This document shows positions 21,201 to 32,194 of a stretch of DNA of 64,000 nucleotides, one piece after another; position 1 is the first letter of the stretch; the number at the start of each line of letters is the position of its first letter. The translations under genes were made by a program, and so were the position numbers. The notes beneath the pieces were generated by a model that worked only from the letters and a program-made list of their open reading frames with translations, did no database searches and had not been told where the DNA came from. The DNA is from Candidatus Sphingobacterium stercorigallinarum (GTDB lineage: Bacteria > Bacteroidota > Bacteroidia > Sphingobacteriales > Sphingobacteriaceae). The stretch lies in the NCBI GenBank assembly GCA_019115805.1, contig DXCW01000111.1:1-64000 (forward strand). Direction: 5' to 3'.

Positions 21201-21425
21201 GGCAGCTACCTCCGCATGAAAAATTTGACGTTGGGATATAATCTTCCCGAAACCGTTTTATCGAGAATCGGTTTGAAAGGCGCAAAAATATATTATAGCG
21301 GACAAAACTTATTGACCTTTACTGGATTTGCAAAAGGGTTTGATCCTGAAGCACCGGCGGGTACCCGAGGTAATTATTATCCACAAGTAAAAACTAATGT
21401 CTTTGGCTTAAACGTCAATTTTTAA
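18291..21425 (+). CDS. SusC/RagA family TonB-linked outer membrane protein
   Basis: CarboxypepD_reg-like domain then plug (IRGLGTVNNADPLVIVDGVE); 1044 aa. Confidence 0.97.
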   Translation: MNKTTTRLFKRNAIPLASALMMGLTIPAFTYAASTVEASGPAFLVQQQQVSGTVSSTEGPLPGVTVSVKENPTVATSTDDNGQFTIQATEGQTLQFRAIGYASVEQIVDGTSLQITLQADNQTIDEVVVVGFGTQKKANLTGAVQSIDAKDLEDRPVTNVSSALQGKFAGVTIIQNSGQPGKDNGSVRIRGLGTVNNADPLVIVDGVESSMNNINPNDIESTTVLKDGPSAAIYGSKAANGVILITTKKGKSGAPQLNYSGYAGWQAPTRLPNYMRSYDHAVILNEALMNEGKTVRFSDTELDAFQNHTDLDTYPDTDWLGLLYSENGFQQNHNVQLSGGTDKINYMASLGYLGQNGVIPVANSNRYNLRTNIGAQVTSRLKIDLGVAYNYQRINEPVNPYTGDMAQIFRQTNRIPSFIPYKYSTGEYGYYGDGNPIAWLDMASTDRMIYKHTSVNLSGEYEILDGLKFKQVVGFQPIDNMSSKFVKAITYYDVAAQQPGPTQGVNNLTVLNYQSERLTMQSLLTYDKTIGNHQLNLLGGFMDETLRHDYSSAYRQGFLTQNLEELELGDPNGQVATGGAKKLILRSFFGRVNYAFAGKYLFEANVRHDGTSRFIGKNQWSTFPSFSAGWRLSQEDFFVNSGLSNAITELKIRGGWGKLGNQQLQAAALTSYPTGDNYYPGHFVLSPGVNAVLGNELQSGGAILDPANPLLIWEETVSSNIGMDLNFSNNISVVMDYFDRKTNSVLLTLPAPRTFGLSDPTENAGKVRNRGIELQVNYRNQVGDFNYEISANGSYIKNELVEWKSPAAEPHSDYYVYQAGLPIRAFYGYETLGIYRSDEEYQNSGVTGINGGQNIGAGDIIYKDQNGDNKIDGQDRVYIGSPDPKYIFGLTANLSYKNFDLNVFFQGAADVQGYLWGEALGMISGSDKPTDIYQDRFHPEHNPNGSMPRALTTWVQNSPSGTPSDFWIQNGSYLRMKNLTLGYNLPETVLSRIGLKGAKIYYSGQNLLTFTGFAKGFDPEAPAGTRGNYYPQVKTNVFGLNVNF

Positions 21426-21435
21426 TCGAACTATC

Positions 21436-23016
21436 ATGTTAAATAAATATAAACTATTTATCCTCGCAGGCTTTTTCGGATTCGTTTCCTGTGAGCCTTT
21501 GGATCAGGAACCTTTAGATCGCAACAACTCAGAGAACTTTTGGAATACCCAAGAGGAAACCGCCTATGCTGTAACCGGATTGTACAGCGGCTGGGAAGTC
21601 GGTTCACAGATCTTCTACATGGATTGTGTTTCGGACAATTCCAATAGTGACTTTTCTTGGGAAGGATTTCAACCATTAGGGAACGGAACCGCTAGTCCCA
21701 CCAACGCCGGAAACGCGGATTCGCGTTATTCCTACGAGCACATCCGCCGAGCGAATTGGATTTTAGAAAATATCGATCAATCGCCTATATCAGAAGAGCT
21801 CAGAGAAAAATTCGTAGGTGAAGTGAGAACAATTCGTGCCTACCGCTATTTAGATATGGCAATACTGTTTGGAGATGTCCCGCTCATTACCAAAACGGTG
21901 ACCACTGATGAAGCATTAGTCGAAGCCACTCCTCGCGCTGAAGTCTTTGCCTTTATCGATAAAGAACTTCGTGAGGCCGCAGATCTTTTACCTGTCAAAC
22001 AAACCGAGACAGGACGCATGACAAAAGGATCGGCACTAGGTCTTTTAGCAAGAAGTCTAGCATTCCAACGTAAACACGAAGAGGTAGCGGTAGTCACGCA
22101 GGAAATCATCGATTTAGGGGTGTACCAACTCTTCAACGACTACGCTGGCTTATTCGAAGAGGCAAACGAATCGAATAGTGAAGTGATCTCCGAAATACAA
22201 CATGTGGCTAAAGTTCAAGGATACACGAGTTTGGGCATCATGATGCCGAATTCTATGGGCGGTTGGAGCTCCATTGTTCCTACACAAAGCCTTGTAGACG
22301 TCTACGAGACTAAAAACGGAAAAACCATTCAAGAAGATCCAGCATATCAGGAGAATCAGCCCTTCACCGACAGAGATCCGCGTTTTGAGGCCACTGTAGT
22401 TTACCCAGGTGCTCGATACAACGGAAGCATCTTCGATCCGCTCAACCCGAGCTCAAGCAACTTTCCGTCAGGTCCAGACAACGCATCCAGCACAGCATAC
22501 AACTATCGTAAGTATTTACAGAACCCATCTAGTTATGAAAACGTATGGGATGTCGGTGTAAACGTCATCGTACAGCGTTATGCAGAAATTCTGCTACTGA
22601 ATGCGGAAGCGAATATTGAATTGAACAGGATCAACGACCAGGTGTATGCAAATATCGATTTAGTTAGAGAGCGAGCAAAGATGCCAAAAGTCGATCGGAA
22701 TACCTATGCCAATCAAAGTGAGCTACGAGAACTCGTTCGACGTGAAATTCGTGTGGAATTAGCCGGTGAAGGAAGACGCTTTTTCGATATTGTAAGATGG
22801 AATATCGCAAAAGATGTAATGAACGGACCGGTCTATGGCTCCTTGTCAAATGGATCAGTAAACAGCACTACTGGTGAGGTGACATTTACCTCTTTGAAAG
22901 ATCGTTTTTTTGTAGAAAACCGTGTATTTAAGGAAGGAAAGAACGAGCTTTGGCCCATTCCTCAGACCGTAATCGATCGGTCTAAGGGCACACTGAAACA
23001 AAACCCGGGATACTAG
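21436..23016 (+). CDS. SusD/RagB family nutrient-binding outer membrane lipoprotein
   Basis: Lipobox FGFVSCEPLDQ; C-terminal RREIRVELAGEGRRFFDIVRW motif. Confidence 0.97.
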   Translation: MLNKYKLFILAGFFGFVSCEPLDQEPLDRNNSENFWNTQEETAYAVTGLYSGWEVGSQIFYMDCVSDNSNSDFSWEGFQPLGNGTASPTNAGNADSRYSYEHIRRANWILENIDQSPISEELREKFVGEVRTIRAYRYLDMAILFGDVPLITKTVTTDEALVEATPRAEVFAFIDKELREAADLLPVKQTETGRMTKGSALGLLARSLAFQRKHEEVAVVTQEIIDLGVYQLFNDYAGLFEEANESNSEVISEIQHVAKVQGYTSLGIMMPNSMGGWSSIVPTQSLVDVYETKNGKTIQEDPAYQENQPFTDRDPRFEATVVYPGARYNGSIFDPLNPSSSNFPSGPDNASSTAYNYRKYLQNPSSYENVWDVGVNVIVQRYAEILLLNAEANIELNRINDQVYANIDLVRERAKMPKVDRNTYANQSELRELVRREIRVELAGEGRRFFDIVRWNIAKDVMNGPVYGSLSNGSVNSTTGEVTFTSLKDRFFVENRVFKEGKNELWPIPQTVIDRSKGTLKQNPGY

Positions 23017-23040
23017 AGTATACATCTAGTCAACATCATC

Positions 23041-23075
23041 AAGGCTATACCTGGTTTCAGGTATAGCCTTTTTTA
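23041..23075 (+). terminator. intrinsic terminator after susD
   Basis: AAGGCTATACCTG-GTTT-CAGGTATAGCCTTTTTT. Confidence 0.9.
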
Positions 23076-23096
23076 TGCTTCGTGTTCCTTACGCAA

Positions 23097-23654
23097 TCAC
23101 TTTAGCATCATCCCTATCGAGAGATTTACCTGCTGGTGATTAAAATTCGATCCATAAAAATTCCCTCGAAGCTGTTGCCAACCGTAGCTAGCCGAAATCG
23201 TCAATTTTGTTCGTTTAGGTGAGTCGTAGAGGTAAAAGACTCCTGTTTTCGCCAAGGCACCTCGATCGTATACTGGGCCAATCTTCGGCGCATACCCCAG
23301 ATTTGCCAAAAGGCCAAGTCGTGCGTAGCCCGCCGTCTCCACAAGAGGCAATCGAAAATCGGCAAACAACGGAAACAGATAACGATCATACTGGTGGGCT
23401 GATTCCATTGAATTATCAATTCGGTATTCCCCTTTGAGTGCACCGCTTCCTAATCCAACCCCGGCAAAAAATCTCTCGTTGAAATTCTTGCCGAAGATAA
23501 AATGAAGAGCATACCCCGAAAAGGCCCCTTTATAACCCGGATTTTTCACACCCAGCGTTCCGGCTGCTTCCAAGACCGTATAATATGAAGACTGTGCATA
23601 ACTCTGCTGCGCAAGCATCACCAAGGCCATTGCACAAATAATAACTCTCCGCAT
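23097..23654 (-). CDS. small outer membrane beta-barrel protein, hypothetical
   Basis: Signal peptide; alternating beta-barrel pattern; 185 aa. Confidence 0.55.
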   Translation of the reverse strand: MRRVIICAMALVMLAQQSYAQSSYYTVLEAAGTLGVKNPGYKGAFSGYALHFIFGKNFNERFFAGVGLGSGALKGEYRIDNSMESAHQYDRYLFPLFADFRLPLVETAGYARLGLLANLGYAPKIGPVYDRGALAKTGVFYLYDSPKRTKLTISASYGWQQLRGNFYGSNFNHQQVNLSIGMMLK

Positions 23655-23656
23655 TT

Positions 23657-24670
23657 TTAATGTAGTATTTTGAACACAAGTTCCGTTAACAATTCTCCCG
23701 ATGGAGTGAATGGTCCTGCGTCCACCCCCTTACTTTTCAGATCATAGTCTTTGATCTGCCGAATAACGTCAAACAATTTCCGACGGTTGAAATGACGAGC
23801 AGCGAGCTCATATTCCTTAACAAAGAACGGGTGCACACCCAATGCCTTGGCCGCCTCAGAGGCCTTCTTATCCGGTAAATAGTGATATTTTAACACCTTA
23901 ATAAAATACCCGCCCAAAGATGCGATAACTACGGGAATGGGATTGCTTTTCGGGTTTGCCGCAAAATAATGAACGATTCGCAAAGCTTTGGTACGGTCTC
24001 TTTTTGCTAAAGCCGAGTTCAATTCAAAGACGTTGAAGTCTTTGCTTATACCAATGTTCGCTTCTATATCGTGAACAGTTATCTCTTGCTGCTTGTCTAT
24101 ATTGAGTTCGAGCTTCTCGATCTCACCTGCAATTTTTGACAGATCAGCACCCAGATATTCTGCCATCAACGCCGCCGCCTGAGGGTGTATCTTACGCCCT
24201 TTACTAAGCATTTGGTCATAAATCCATCCCGCTACTTTATCTTCGTATAGCTTATTGGATTCTACGACCACACCCGCTTTCTGTATCAGGTTAAATACCT
24301 TTCGGCGCTTATCTAGTTTACCGTATTTATAGGAAAATACCAGCACCGTACTGGGCAAGGGCTGAAGAAGGTATTGTTGCAATAAGGCATCATCTTTCCA
24401 TCTCATATTTTGAGCTTCTTTCACCAAAATGACCTGATAGTCGCTCATCATCGGATACCTTTTTGCCGTGCTTACTAAGGATGAAAAATCAGTATCCTTA
24501 CCATAAACGATGGTTTGATCAAAGCCCTTCTGCGCATCGTCTAAAACCGTGTGCTCTATCGCGTCGCAAACGATGTCAATATAATAAGACTCTTCTCCAT
24601 GCAGGAAGTATACCGGAGCGAGCTTTTTCTTTTTTATATCAGCAAGTATTGATTGGATATCCATTTGCAC
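23657..24670 (-). CDS. holA: DNA polymerase III subunit delta
   Basis: PVYFLHGEESYYID start and clamp-loader delta pattern; 337 aa. Confidence 0.9.
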   Translation of the reverse strand: MQMDIQSILADIKKKKLAPVYFLHGEESYYIDIVCDAIEHTVLDDAQKGFDQTIVYGKDTDFSSLVSTAKRYPMMSDYQVILVKEAQNMRWKDDALLQQYLLQPLPSTVLVFSYKYGKLDKRRKVFNLIQKAGVVVESNKLYEDKVAGWIYDQMLSKGRKIHPQAAALMAEYLGADLSKIAGEIEKLELNIDKQQEITVHDIEANIGISKDFNVFELNSALAKRDRTKALRIVHYFAANPKSNPIPVVIASLGGYFIKVLKYHYLPDKKASEAAKALGVHPFFVKEYELAARHFNRRKLFDVIRQIKDYDLKSKGVDAGPFTPSGELLTELVFKILH

Positions 24671-24735
24671 GAAAATACAAAATTCGTGTCATTTCTCGCC
24701 TTTGTAAATCCTATTGAATTTGTGTATTTTTGTAA

Positions 24736-25206
24736 ATGTTTACACCGCTTCCGTTGAACCTACCGCCCTATTCTGCTAGAATTACACACAGAGATGGACG
24801 ATATTATATTTTCGACGAGTTACGTAAAAAACATCTTCATCTGACCCCAGAAGAATGGGTTCGACAACATTGGATTTCGCATTTGTCGCAAACCTATAAG
24901 TACCCGCGAAGCTTAATGAAGGTGGAAAGTGGGATCTATCTCAACAGTCTTCAAAAACGTAGTGACTTAGTCGTTCTTAATCAACAAGGCGACAGTGTAC
25001 TTTTGGCAGAGTTTAAAGCGCCGTCTGTCAAAATTACAGAAAAGACGTTTTCACAGATCGCGAATTACAACACAATCTACAAAATTCCGTTACTTTTAGT
25101 GAGTAATGGAATTGAGCATTATTATTGCAGAATAGATTTCCAACGGGCGGGATTCGATTTTCTGCCGACTTTGCCATCTTTTTCGGAGAGTCATTTTGGA
25201 TATTAA
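24736..25206 (+). CDS. HsdR N-terminal-domain-like standalone nuclease
   Basis: PD-(D/E)xK-like pattern SDLVVLNQQGDSVLLAEFK followed by QIANY. Confidence 0.8.
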   Translation: MFTPLPLNLPPYSARITHRDGRYYIFDELRKKHLHLTPEEWVRQHWISHLSQTYKYPRSLMKVESGIYLNSLQKRSDLVVLNQQGDSVLLAEFKAPSVKITEKTFSQIANYNTIYKIPLLLVSNGIEHYYCRIDFQRAGFDFLPTLPSFSESHFGY

Positions 25207-25247
25207 AATAAATATTATATTAGTAGCTTAAACACAGAAAGAAACGA

Positions 25248-25946
25248 ATGAGTATCAACAAAGACGAATTCAGAAAATACGCGATTAAACATCTAAGAAT
25301 AGGTAGTCAACATGTGGATGGTTACATCTCACGCGTTCAGCAAAAATTACCGTCAAATTTGACGCCTTATATTATTGAAGAGCGTCAAATGAATGTCGCA
25401 CAAATGGATGTTTTCTCTCGCCTGATGATGGATCGAATTATCTTTTTAGGAGATGCGATTAACGATCAGGTTGCCAACATCGTCCAGGCACAATTACTTT
25501 TTTTGCAGTCCACGGACGCACAACGCGATATACAGATCTATATCAATTCGCCAGGGGGAAGTGTATATGCTGGCTTAGGGATATACGATACCATGCAGTA
25601 TATTGCACCTGACGTAGCCACGATCTGTACGGGAATGGCTGCATCTATGGGGGCGGTTTTGCTAGTCGCTGGCGCTAAAGGTAAGCGCGCGGCGTTACGT
25701 CACTCCCGCGTGATGATCCACCAACCATCCGGGGGGTCACAAGGAGTCGCTGCCGATATGGAAATTAATCTTCGGGAAATCCTCAAGCTTAAGGAAGAAT
25801 TGTACAACATTATTGCTGAACATTCCGGCCAAACCTATAAATGGGTTGAAGAATCATCTGATCGCGACTATTGGATGCGTGCACCCGAAGCGAAAGAGTT
25901 TGGTATGATAGATGAGGTGTTACAACCGAAAAAGGAAACAAAATAA
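25248..25946 (+). CDS. clpP: ATP-dependent Clp protease proteolytic subunit
   Basis: [42 protein letters not shown]. Confidence 0.97.
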   Translation: MSINKDEFRKYAIKHLRIGSQHVDGYISRVQQKLPSNLTPYIIEERQMNVAQMDVFSRLMMDRIIFLGDAINDQVANIVQAQLLFLQSTDAQRDIQIYINSPGGSVYAGLGIYDTMQYIAPDVATICTGMAASMGAVLLVAGAKGKRAALRHSRVMIHQPSGGSQGVAADMEINLREILKLKEELYNIIAEHSGQTYKWVEESSDRDYWMRAPEAKEFGMIDEVLQPKKETK

Positions 25947-25951
25947 AGACA

Positions 25952-27202
25952 ATGAGTAAATCGAATAATAGAGGCATCCACTGCTCTTTTTGCGGCATCA
26001 GTAAGAATGAAGCCCAAATGCTTATAGCAGGTGATGGCGCGCACATCTGTGATCGATGTGTGCAGCAAGCCGGAGAGATATTAGCAGAGGAGCTGAAGCA
26101 GAGAAAGAATAAATCGATCCAAACAGCTCTCAAATTAATTCGTCCTAAAGAAATCAAAGAACATCTTGACCAATATGTAATCGGGCAAGATGATGCAAAA
26201 AAAGTCATTTCCGTTGCCGTCTATAATCATTACAAGCGGTTAAATCAACGCGTGGAACCTGACGAAATCGAAATTGAAAAATCAAATTTGATTATCGTCG
26301 GAGAGACCGGAACAGGAAAGACACTACTTGCTAAAACCGTTGCAAAAATACTAAATGTACCTTTTTGTATTGTGGATGCAACCGTACTTACTGAAGCGGG
26401 ATATGTGGGGGAAGATGTAGAGAGTATTTTAACTCGTTTACTTCAAGCTGCCGATTACGACGTGACAGCAGCGGAACGTGGTATCATCTATATTGATGAA
26501 ATCGACAAAATAGCGAGGAAAAGCGATAATCCATCGATCACACGGGATGTATCTGGAGAAGGTGTGCAACAAGCCCTACTAAAGATATTGGAAGGCACCA
26601 GTGTCAATGTTCCACCCCAAGGAGGTAGAAAACATCCGGATCAAAAGATGATATCCGTAAATACAGGTAATATCTTATTCATTTGTGGTGGTGCATTCGA
26701 CGGCATTCAGAAAAAAATCGCAAATCGTTTAAAGACGACTACTGTCGGGTATAAGATGAAGGATGAGGATCAGGATATTGATTTGAATAACCTCTACAAA
26801 TATATCACGCCACAGGACTTGAAAAATTTCGGTCTAATTCCGGAATTGATTGGACGACTACCGGTCCTAACACACCTAAATCCGCTTGATCGTGATACGT
26901 TATTAAACATCTTGACAGAGCCAAAAAACGCACTGATCAAACAATACGTAAAGCTCTTCGAATATGAGGGCGTTAAATTGACATTTGATCCCGAGGTATA
27001 CGACTTTATCGTTGATAAAGCTTGGGAATTCAAATTAGGCGCCCGTGGTTTACGGAGTATTTGCGAGGCGATTATGTTAGATGCGATGTTCGAGGCCCCC
27101 ACGAGTAAGGACAAGTCCGACACCAAAGAGTTACAAATCACTTTGGAGTACGCTAAAAACAAGTTCTCCAAAACCGATTTTAAAAAGCTACAAGTTGCTT
27201 AA
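25952..27202 (+). CDS. clpX: ATP-dependent Clp protease ATP-binding subunit ClpX
   Basis: Zinc-binding N-terminus CSFCG...CDRC, Walker A GETGTGKT. Confidence 0.97.
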   Translation: MSKSNNRGIHCSFCGISKNEAQMLIAGDGAHICDRCVQQAGEILAEELKQRKNKSIQTALKLIRPKEIKEHLDQYVIGQDDAKKVISVAVYNHYKRLNQRVEPDEIEIEKSNLIIVGETGTGKTLLAKTVAKILNVPFCIVDATVLTEAGYVGEDVESILTRLLQAADYDVTAAERGIIYIDEIDKIARKSDNPSITRDVSGEGVQQALLKILEGTSVNVPPQGGRKHPDQKMISVNTGNILFICGGAFDGIQKKIANRLKTTTVGYKMKDEDQDIDLNNLYKYITPQDLKNFGLIPELIGRLPVLTHLNPLDRDTLLNILTEPKNALIKQYVKLFEYEGVKLTFDPEVYDFIVDKAWEFKLGARGLRSICEAIMLDAMFEAPTSKDKSDTKELQITLEYAKNKFSKTDFKKLQVA

Positions 27203-27210
27203 CTTTCGGA

Positions 27211-27238
27211 CCCTCGCAGTTATGTGAGGGTTTTTTTA
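27211..27238 (+). terminator. intrinsic terminator after clpX
   Basis: ACCCTCgCAGTTATGTGAGGGTTTTTTT. Confidence 0.75.
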
Positions 27239-27273
27239 CCCCCAAAATCCCGGTTACCTAAAAGAAAATTATT

Positions 27274-28098
27274 ATGAAAACAAATAAAGAGAACCAGGAG
27301 ATCGAGTCCCCTGTTAAAGCTGGTCTAAAAACAAAAGAAGACATCGTTAACAATTGGCTTCCTAGATACACAGGACGCAGTTTGGAAGACTTTGGCGAAT
27401 ATATACTACTGACCAACTTCAGCAATTACGTACAGCTATTTTCTCAAATGCATGAGGGTGCTGAGATTTTGGGTACGGACAAGCCCATGCAGACCTGTAC
27501 TGCAGACGGTATCACCATCATTAATTTTGGAATGGGTAGCCCAGTAGCTGCCACTGTCATGGATCTGCTTACCGCTATTTCTCCCAAAGCTGTTTTATTT
27601 CTAGGCAAAACCGGTGTGTTGAAAAAGAAAATCAACGTGGGCGAATTAATTCTTCCCATTGCGGCCATCCGGGGGGAAGGGACGTCAAACGATTACCTGC
27701 CACCCGAAGTACCTTCCCTTCCTGCTTTTGCGTTACAAAAGGCAATTTCGACTACTATCCGTGATCATTCACGGGACTATTGGACCGGAACCGTTTATAC
27801 AACGAACCGTCGGGTTTGGGAGCATGATAAGCAGTTTAAAAAATATCTCAAAAGTATTCGCGCGATGGCGGTGGACATGGAAACAGCAACCATCTTTTCG
27901 GTTGGTTTTGCAAATAAGATACCGACAGGAGCGCTGCTTTTGGTCTCTGACCAGCCGATGATCCCAGAAGGAGTGAAAACAGAAATATCCGACGTAACGG
28001 TGACTAAATCTTACGTGGAGACCCATGTGAAAATCGGCATCGACGCCTTAAAACAACTTATAAATAATGGCTTAACGGTAAAGCACTTGAAATTTTAA
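27274..28098 (+). CDS. AMP nucleosidase
   Basis: PNP-family nucleoside phosphorylase-like motifs (FGMGSPVAATVMDLL, AVDMETATIFSVG). Confidence 0.8.
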   Translation: MKTNKENQEIESPVKAGLKTKEDIVNNWLPRYTGRSLEDFGEYILLTNFSNYVQLFSQMHEGAEILGTDKPMQTCTADGITIINFGMGSPVAATVMDLLTAISPKAVLFLGKTGVLKKKINVGELILPIAAIRGEGTSNDYLPPEVPSLPAFALQKAISTTIRDHSRDYWTGTVYTTNRRVWEHDKQFKKYLKSIRAMAVDMETATIFSVGFANKIPTGALLLVSDQPMIPEGVKTEISDVTVTKSYVETHVKIGIDALKQLINNGLTVKHLKF

Positions 28099-28134
28099 GA
28101 AATAAAAATAGACAAACAGAAAAGGAGGATCACC

Positions 28135-29499
28135 ATGTGGTACAACAACATTTTGGAAACCATTGGCAACACCCCACTGGTTAGGTTAAACCGAGTCACC
28201 AAATCCTTAAAAGGAACTGTTTTAGCCAAAATAGAAACCACGAACCCCGGAAACTCCATCAAGGATCGGATGGCGCTGAAAATGATACAGGATGCCGAAG
28301 CAGCTGGCCATTTACGTCCTGGAGGGACCATCATCGAAGGGACCTCAGGAAATACCGGAATGGGACTGGCTATTGTCGCCGCAATCCGTGGTTATCGATG
28401 TGTTTTTACAACTACCGATAAGCAGTCCAAAGAGAAAATAGATGCCTTGCGGGCCTTTGGCGCGGAGGTAATCGTTTGCCCCACTCATGTTGCTCCAGAT
28501 GATCCTCGCTCGTATTACTCCGTTTCAAGCCGCTTGGAAAAAGAAATCCCCAATGCATGGAAGCCGAACCAATACGACAATCTCTCCAACGCTCAAGCTC
28601 ATTACGAACAAACCGGACCAGAGATTTGGGCGCAAACTGAAGGCAGCATCACCCATTTAGTGGTTGGCGTCGGCACAGGTGGCACGATATCGGGGTCAAC
28701 TCGCTACCTGAAAGAACAAAATCCCAACATCCAGATATGGGGTATAGACAGCTATGGTTCCGTCTTTAAGAAATATAAAGACACAGGGATATTTGACAAA
28801 AACGAAATCTACCCCTACATTACCGAAGGGATAGGTGAAGATTTCTTGCCAAAAAACGTAGACTTCAGCTTAATCGACTTATTTGAGAAGGTGACCGACA
28901 AAGACGCAGCGCTGATGACCCGAGATCTCGCAAGAAAAGAGGGGATATTCGCAGGAAATTCTGCTGGCGCGGCAGTTGCTGGTTTGTTACAATTAGGAAA
29001 TCGTCTAAAACCGAGTGATGTGGTAGTCGTTATTTTTCACGATCATGGCTCTCGCTATATGGGTAAGATGTACAATGACGATTGGTTAAGAGAACGCGGT
29101 TTTCTAAAGGAAGAAAAATTGACTGCTAAGTCAATCTTAGAACGCCGTGAGCGACAGCAAATGATCACTGCAGATGTCGATCAGTCCATTAGTGAAACGT
29201 TTAAAGCCATGAAATCACTTCATATTTCTCAAATACCCGTCACCCAAAAGGGCATGGTGATTGGGAAAGTGACCGAGTCGGATATTCTACATGCATTACT
29301 GGAAAATCAGTCTCTGCGCTCCTCCCCTGTCGCATCCATTGTCACCACACCTTTTCCCTTCGTCGATTTGAACACACCGATCGATAACATATCGAGTTTA
29401 ATCAATAAAGATGTACAAGCGGTCTTGGTTGAAGACGAAGCAGGACAGATAAACATCATCACTCAATACGATATTATCAACGCAATTTCTGGGATATAA
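28135..29499 (+). CDS. cystathionine beta-synthase / PLP-dependent cysteine synthase with CBS-domain pair
   Basis: NPGNSIKDRMALKMI PLP-Lys motif; C-terminal CBS-like repeats; 454 aa. Confidence 0.9.
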   Translation: MWYNNILETIGNTPLVRLNRVTKSLKGTVLAKIETTNPGNSIKDRMALKMIQDAEAAGHLRPGGTIIEGTSGNTGMGLAIVAAIRGYRCVFTTTDKQSKEKIDALRAFGAEVIVCPTHVAPDDPRSYYSVSSRLEKEIPNAWKPNQYDNLSNAQAHYEQTGPEIWAQTEGSITHLVVGVGTGGTISGSTRYLKEQNPNIQIWGIDSYGSVFKKYKDTGIFDKNEIYPYITEGIGEDFLPKNVDFSLIDLFEKVTDKDAALMTRDLARKEGIFAGNSAGAAVAGLLQLGNRLKPSDVVVVIFHDHGSRYMGKMYNDDWLRERGFLKEEKLTAKSILERRERQQMITADVDQSISETFKAMKSLHISQIPVTQKGMVIGKVTESDILHALLENQSLRSSPVASIVTTPFPFVDLNTPIDNISSLINKDVQAVLVEDEAGQINIITQYDIINAISGI

Positions 29500-29538
29500 C
29501 GATGCTTTTTTTTAAGTTTAGTGATATACTACAAATTG

Positions 29539-30246
29539 ATGGAAAGAAACAATCGATTAAAAAGACTCGAATATTGGTTAAAAGCACGTCTAGGAAAGAT
29601 TGCGTTCATTCGTTTGGAACAAAAGCGGGAAACGGCTTGGTACGGAAATCAATATGGAGGCTTTTACGCCGACCCCTCGTTAATCCCTACCGGAGGAATT
29701 GTCTATTCCTTTGGGATAGGCGAAGACATCTCATTTGATCGGGCGATTATCGAAAAACACGGCTGCCGTGTTTACGGATTTGACCCCACTCCCAAATCAA
29801 TTTCATGGGTTAGAGAAACCTCCATACCCGAAAACTTTTTTTTCCATCCGTTTGGAATTGGCGCTGTTACCGAAAAAGCCATATTTCGTTTACCAAAAAA
29901 CAAAGATCACGTCTCGGGCAGTGTCTACGAACATCGTTTAGTAGACAATGACAATGCTGTTGAGGTGTTGCTAAAAAGCTTTTCTGATATTCTTGCGGAT
30001 CTTGGACATCAACAAATTGACGTTCTTAAGATGGATATCGAAGGGTCAGAATATGCGATTATAGAAGACATACTGACGTCCGGAATTCCTATCACGCAAA
30101 TTCTCGTAGAAACCCATGAGCGATTTTTTGAGGACGGAAAAACAAAGGGAGAGCGATTCTTTAAACTATTGCACCGTCACGGCTACCGTATTTTCGCCAT
30201 TTCAGATACATATCAAGAAATATCGTTAGTAAAACAGCCGATGTAG
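29539..30246 (+). CDS. FkbM family methyltransferase
   Basis: IDVLKMDIEGSEYAIIEDIL motif; ATG at 29539 preferred over the GTG at 29521. Confidence 0.8.
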   Translation: MERNNRLKRLEYWLKARLGKIAFIRLEQKRETAWYGNQYGGFYADPSLIPTGGIVYSFGIGEDISFDRAIIEKHGCRVYGFDPTPKSISWVRETSIPENFFFHPFGIGAVTEKAIFRLPKNKDHVSGSVYEHRLVDNDNAVEVLLKSFSDILADLGHQQIDVLKMDIEGSEYAIIEDILTSGIPITQILVETHERFFEDGKTKGERFFKLLHRHGYRIFAISDTYQEISLVKQPM

Positions 30247-30298
30247 AGAATAACCGGATTGGCAGTCAGTCCATTGTTCCACATCGCCGAGTGGACAC

Positions 30299-30598
30299 TT
30301 ATTCAGTATCGGAAACTTCTGAGATAATATAAACGTCTTCTTGTTCTTTTTTCATTTTGTATTTTTCCCGCGCTATACGCTGTATTTCCGCAGGATTATA
30401 CTGCACATCGTTTATTGCCTGTTCGATCCGATCGATTTCAGCGGTGTAATAATTTTTTTCCTCTTCGAGTTTGGCTTTCTCGGTTTGAAAATCATATTGC
30501 GTAGCGATATCGTAACGATCGAAAAAGCACATCCAAACTAAAAATGCCACTGCAGCAATTAAATATTGATTCCGTATCGTATTAATAAAGCGTTCCAT
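30299..30598 (-). CDS. septum formation initiator family protein (FtsB/DivIC-like)
   Basis: 99 aa, one TM then coiled coil, ending REKYKMKKEQEDVY. Confidence 0.85.
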   Translation of the reverse strand: MERFINTIRNQYLIAAVAFLVWMCFFDRYDIATQYDFQTEKAKLEEEKNYYTAEIDRIEQAINDVQYNPAEIQRIAREKYKMKKEQEDVYIISEVSDTE

Positions 30599-30658
30599 AA
30601 TTATAAGGAGATCATTGCACCTGGTTAAATATACGTATTAAATTAAAAAATCGTAAAC

Positions 30659-30688
30659 AAAAAAAGGAATCAGCTGATTCCTTTTTTT
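30659..30688 (-). terminator. intrinsic terminator downstream of eno
   Basis: AAAAAAGGAATCAGCTGATTCCTTTTTTT palindrome with T-run. Confidence 0.8.
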
Positions 30689-30707
30689 GTTGCAATAGAA
30701 ATGCGAA

Positions 30708-32009
<1,302 letters not shown>

Positions 32010-32194
32010 TTATAGGGTTTAAAAGTAAATCTCACTTAGTGTATTAATGACACTAATTTAATAAAAATTGTAACTAATCAAAAATATCAAAATTTTCGGC
32101 CAATTGATAGTTTTTAACGTTAAATCACTATTAACTCACTTATGTTGTTAGAATAAATACCGTTCACTATCGGTCAACTTAATGGATTGACACA

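Noticed and set aside
24736-25206. Type I restriction-modification system
   Set aside because: Only a single HsdR-N-like domain; no helicase, methylase or specificity subunit nearby.
27280-27360. Possible tRNA or riboswitch between clpX and the AMP nucleosidase gene
   Set aside because: Only the clpX terminator is supported; no cloverleaf or conserved aptamer seen.
29521-29538. GTG start of the FkbM methyltransferase at 29521
   Set aside because: ATG at 29539 is closer to family-like N-terminus; either is possible but the ATG is preferred.
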